A DNA stretch of 64,000 nt from Flavobacterium sp. I-STPP5a (GTDB lineage: Bacteria; Bacteroidota; Bacteroidia; Flavobacteriales; Flavobacteriaceae): the NCBI RefSeq assembly GCF_009764685.1, contig NZ_VHLM01000077.1, positions 124,001-188,000 of the forward strand, in the 5' to 3' direction. This document shows, piece after piece, positions 61,262-64,000 of the stretch. How positions within the stretch are numbered: the stretch's first letter is position 1; every line of letters starts with the position of its first letter. The notes below the pieces were generated by a model. It was not told the DNA's origin, made no database searches, and worked only from the letters and a program-made list of their open reading frames with translations. Position numbers and translations under genes: made by a program.

Positions 61262-62920
61262 ATGTGGAAAAGTCACCCTAAAGCATTGCCTTACTTATTT
61301 TTATCTGAAATGTGGGAACGTTTTGGTTATTATTTAATGATCGGAATTTTTACCTTATATCTTAAAGATGTTGAGGCTGGATTTGCCATGACTGAGAAAG
61401 AAGCTTCTGATTTGTATGGAACTTTTATTGCCTTGGTGTTTTTAACCCCGTTCATTGGAGGATTAATTGCAGATAGGTATTTAGGATATAAAAAGTCAAT
61501 CGTCATGGGTGGTATAATGATGGGCGCCGGTTATTTTATGATGGGAATTCATAGTTTGCCGATGTTATATTTTGCCATGACTTTGGTAATTGTAGGAAAC
61601 GGATTTTTTAAACCTAATATTTCAACGTTATTAGGTAATTTTTACAACGAAGATCAATATAAAGAAAAGAAAGACGAAGGATACAATATTTTCTATATGG
61701 GGATAAATGTTGGTGCTTTTATTTGTAATTTTTTTGGTGCGGCTTTGCAAATTTTATTAGGATGGCAGTATGCTTTTATGGCTGCTGGTTTAGGAATGTT
61801 TATAGGTGTAATAGTTTTTCTTCTGGGAACTAAGCACTATGGTGATAAAACCGAAAAGAAAGGAATTCAAGAAGGGGATATGCCTTTTTCAAAAATTGTC
61901 TTGTATATTTTAGTTCCATCGGTAGTTTTTGGGGTAATAGGTTGGTTAATTAAAGGGGTGCAATCTGAGATGAATTTAGACAGTTCTATTTTTGGATCTG
62001 ATAGCACTGATGCATTTATTTTTGCTTGTCTGCCCGTAATTTACTTTTATGGAAGTTTGTATTTTAAAGCAAAACCTGAAGAGAAAAGACCAATTGGTGC
62101 ATTGCTTTCCATATTTGCAGTAGTGATTTTATTTTGGGCTGTTTTTAAATTAAATGGGTCGGCATTAACAACTTGGGCAGACAGATATACTGATAGAGAA
62201 ATTACAGGCACTACACAAGTTGTTTTTAGTAATTTAAAATTAGCTAAAGACATTGAATATAAAAAGGACTCAACAGAATTGTACGATGCTAGTTTTAGAT
62301 TGCAAAAAGAAAACGGTGCCGTTAAAAAGGTTGTAGATTATCCAGTATATTATAGAAATGTAGCAAAAAGTAAAACACCTCAAGAAGGTTCGGCAGTTTC
62401 TATTTGGGCTACAAATTTGAGTCAATCCATCAATCCAGGTTGGGTTATTATTTTGACGCCACTTGTTGTTGCTTTTTTTACGTTTTTAAGAAGCAGAAAG
62501 AAAGAACCTTCAACTCCAACAAAAATTGCTTTTGGATTGTTGATATCGGCATTGTCTGTTTTGGTAATGATTGCTGCGGTTCACATTGGTAGTAACGGAA
62601 TGGAAAAAGTATCCGTTTGGTGGCTTGTTGCAAATTACGGAATCATAACCATTGGAGAATTATTTCTTAGTCCGATGGGATTGTCAATTGTCTCTAAATT
62701 GTCTCCTAAAAACATCACTGCTTTAATGATGGGTGGATGGTTTTTATCTACATCCATTGGAAATAAATTATCTGGAGTTTTGGCAAGTATGTGGGATCAA
62801 TATGATGATAAGGCCAATTTCTTTTGGGTGAATTTTGGCTTACTGATGTTTGCTACACTTTTAATGTTTGCTCTGGTTAAAAATTTAAACAAAGTAATGA
62901 AAGACCACGGAATTAATTAA
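61262..62920 (+). CDS. POT-family peptide transporter, second paralogue
   Basis: A 552-residue membrane protein with EMWERFGYYLMIGIF in helix 1 and NGFFKPNISTLLGNFY. It has a non-membrane insert of about 80 residues (about 310-385; DRYTDREITGTTQVVF...YRNVAKSKTP), probably periplasmic, that is absent in the first paralogue. Substrates are likely short peptides of a different range. Confidence 0.92.
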   Translation: MWKSHPKALPYLFLSEMWERFGYYLMIGIFTLYLKDVEAGFAMTEKEASDLYGTFIALVFLTPFIGGLIADRYLGYKKSIVMGGIMMGAGYFMMGIHSLPMLYFAMTLVIVGNGFFKPNISTLLGNFYNEDQYKEKKDEGYNIFYMGINVGAFICNFFGAALQILLGWQYAFMAAGLGMFIGVIVFLLGTKHYGDKTEKKGIQEGDMPFSKIVLYILVPSVVFGVIGWLIKGVQSEMNLDSSIFGSDSTDAFIFACLPVIYFYGSLYFKAKPEEKRPIGALLSIFAVVILFWAVFKLNGSALTTWADRYTDREITGTTQVVFSNLKLAKDIEYKKDSTELYDASFRLQKENGAVKKVVDYPVYYRNVAKSKTPQEGSAVSIWATNLSQSINPGWVIILTPLVVAFFTFLRSRKKEPSTPTKIAFGLLISALSVLVMIAAVHIGSNGMEKVSVWWLVANYGIITIGELFLSPMGLSIVSKLSPKNITALMMGGWFLSTSIGNKLSGVLASMWDQYDDKANFFWVNFGLLMFATLLMFALVKNLNKVMKDHGIN

Positions 62921-62923
62921 GGT

Positions 62924-64000
62924 ATGGAAATCAATCGGTCATTAGAAGAAATTCAAAATTTCAAAGGAAAGTATCCAAAACAATTGTGGTATTTGTTTTT
63001 TAGTGAAATGTGGGAACGGTTTTGTTTCTACGGTATGCGTGGTATGCTCGTGGTTTTCATGGTGAATCATTTAGCTATGAATGAAACGGTAGCTAACCTG
63101 CAATATGGTGCTACGCAGGCTTGGGTATATGCCTTTACATTTATTGGAGGATTATTTGCTGACAAAATTTTAGGTTTAAGAAAGTCACTTTTTTGGGGTG
63201 GAATTTTAATGATTATAGGTAGTGTCATCCTAGCTGTTGATCCTAAGAATTTTTTCTTTATTGGTTTGGGTTTCACAATTGTTGGAACAGGTTTTTTTAA
63301 GCCTAATATTTCATCAATGGTAGGGCAATTATATAAAAATGACGATCCACGCAGAGATGCTGGTTTTTCATTCTTTTATATGGGTGTAAATCTTGGAGCA
63401 TTGATTGGAGGTTATCTTTGTATTGCTGTGGCGGAAGGATCTATGTGGCAATCGTTAGTACCGGAAAATTTAAGATGGAATGTTGGCTTCGGGTTTGCGG
63501 CGATTGTTATGATTGTAAGTCTGCTAACCTTTACTCAAACTCAAAAAAGCTTAGGACCAATAGGACTTTCTCCCTTAATGGACATTGAAAAATCGAAGAA
63601 AAAAAATCTTGAAATTGCAACATATTTAGGTTCGCTTTGCGTTATTCCGTTAATAATAATCATGGTTGCAAATACCCAGTATACCGATTATTTTATGATT
63701 TTTATTGGTCCTGCATCTATATTGTATTTGTTCTATGAAATGAAGAATTTTTCTTTAGTAGAAAATAAAAAGCTTTTAGCTGCTTTAGTGTTTATCATTT
63801 TCTCAATCTTCTTTTGGGCTTTTTTTGAGCAAAGTGGAGGTTCGTTAAGCTTATTTGCTGCAAATAATTTAAACAATGATATTTTGGGAGTTGAATTAAG
63901 TCCAAATGGAGTAAACAATGCAGCCAATTCGTTTTTTGTTATAGGTTTTGCAGCATTAGTGGGATTGGTTTGGTTGTGGATGGCAAAAAGAAAGATTGAA
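62924..64000 (+). CDS. POT-family peptide transporter, third paralogue, 3' end outside window
   Basis: An open frame of 359 codons that runs off the window. It starts 3 bases after the stop of the second POT gene with MEINRSLEEIQNFKGKYPKQLW, has EMWERFCFYGMRGML in helix 1 and TGFFKPNISSMVGQLY, and therefore belongs to the same family. The visible part lacks the C-terminal helices. Confidence 0.9.
   Translation, partial: MEINRSLEEIQNFKGKYPKQLWYLFFSEMWERFCFYGMRGMLVVFMVNHLAMNETVANLQYGATQAWVYAFTFIGGLFADKILGLRKSLFWGGILMIIGSVILAVDPKNFFFIGLGFTIVGTGFFKPNISSMVGQLYKNDDPRRDAGFSFFYMGVNLGALIGGYLCIAVAEGSMWQSLVPENLRWNVGFGFAAIVMIVSLLTFTQTQKSLGPIGLSPLMDIEKSKKKNLEIATYLGSLCVIPLIIIMVANTQYTDYFMIFIGPASILYLFYEMKNFSLVENKKLLAALVFIIFSIFFWAFFEQSGGSLSLFAANNLNNDILGVELSPNGVNNAANSFFVIGFAALVGLVWLWMAKRKIE

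Overview
The window reads as chromosome of a Bacteroidota bacterium, most likely a Flavobacterium or close relative. Evidence: AT-rich sequence, promoter-like TAnnTTTG boxes instead of strong Shine-Dalgarno sites, a SusC/SusD pair, a type IX secretion C-terminal tail on a GH13 enzyme, a mevalonate pathway that includes a GYDIA-type GHMP kinase, and lipoproteins with LptC and PpiD of the Bacteroidota type. No rRNA, CRISPR array or phage was seen. Two tRNA genes are present: Leu (UAG) near 4.7 kb and Phe (GAA) near 49.4 kb.

Layout. 0-3 kb: the end of lgt, then two AT-rich accessory genes that each look like a PD-(D/E)XK nuclease. 3.2-9.5 kb: housekeeping peptidases (M20 dipeptidase, DUF885 lipoprotein, M3 peptidase), tRNA-Leu and a SnoaL-like protein. 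9.5-16.7 kb: an RluB-type pseudouridine synthase, a UbiA prenyltransferase, two mevalonate-pathway genes (mevalonate kinase and diphosphomevalonate decarboxylase) with a small antitoxin-like gene between them, TspO, a secreted protein and a BaiN/HI0933-type flavoprotein. 16.7-19.0 kb: the most unusual region, an array of about 17 hairpin-forming units of 91-94 bp followed by a GxxExxY (PDDEXK_3) gene. The whole block is flanked by an 18-bp direct repeat that contains the start codon of the flavoprotein gene, so it appears to have been inserted into a former GDPD-flavoprotein operon. 19.0-38 kb: a starch/maltose utilisation locus. One minus-strand operon (MFS sugar transporter, beta-phosphoglucomutase, GH65 phosphorylase, two GH13 amylases), a LacI-type regulator and a plus-strand operon (SusC, SusD, SusE-like, T9SS-exported GH13) work together: polysaccharide is cut outside, bound and imported by SusCDE, trimmed in the periplasm, carried into the cell and phosphorolysed to glucose and glucose 6-phosphate.

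38-49 kb: an acetate/propionate module on the minus strand. Outer-membrane porin, MHS-family transporter with a small membrane protein, a second small membrane protein, a CrbS-like transporter-sensor kinase, a receiver-only response regulator, and two acyl-CoA synthetases (PrpE-like and Acs). A zinc-ribbon/HTH protein related to the InsA part of IS1 stands just upstream. 49.5-64 kb: coaX, an outer-membrane protein, lptC, a small membrane protein and ppiD; a second mevalonate cluster (HMG-CoA reductase and GYDIA kinase) on the minus strand; then a DPP IV-type S9 peptidase followed by three consecutive POT-family peptide transporters, the last cut by the window end.

The best candidate for an undescribed system is the 16.7-19.0 kb block: a PD-(D/E)XK-fold protein bordered by inverted arms of the same sequence as the neighbouring hairpin array, a layout that resembles REPIN/RAYT or MITE/transposase pairs. 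All family assignments are from reading the sequence; no database search was run.
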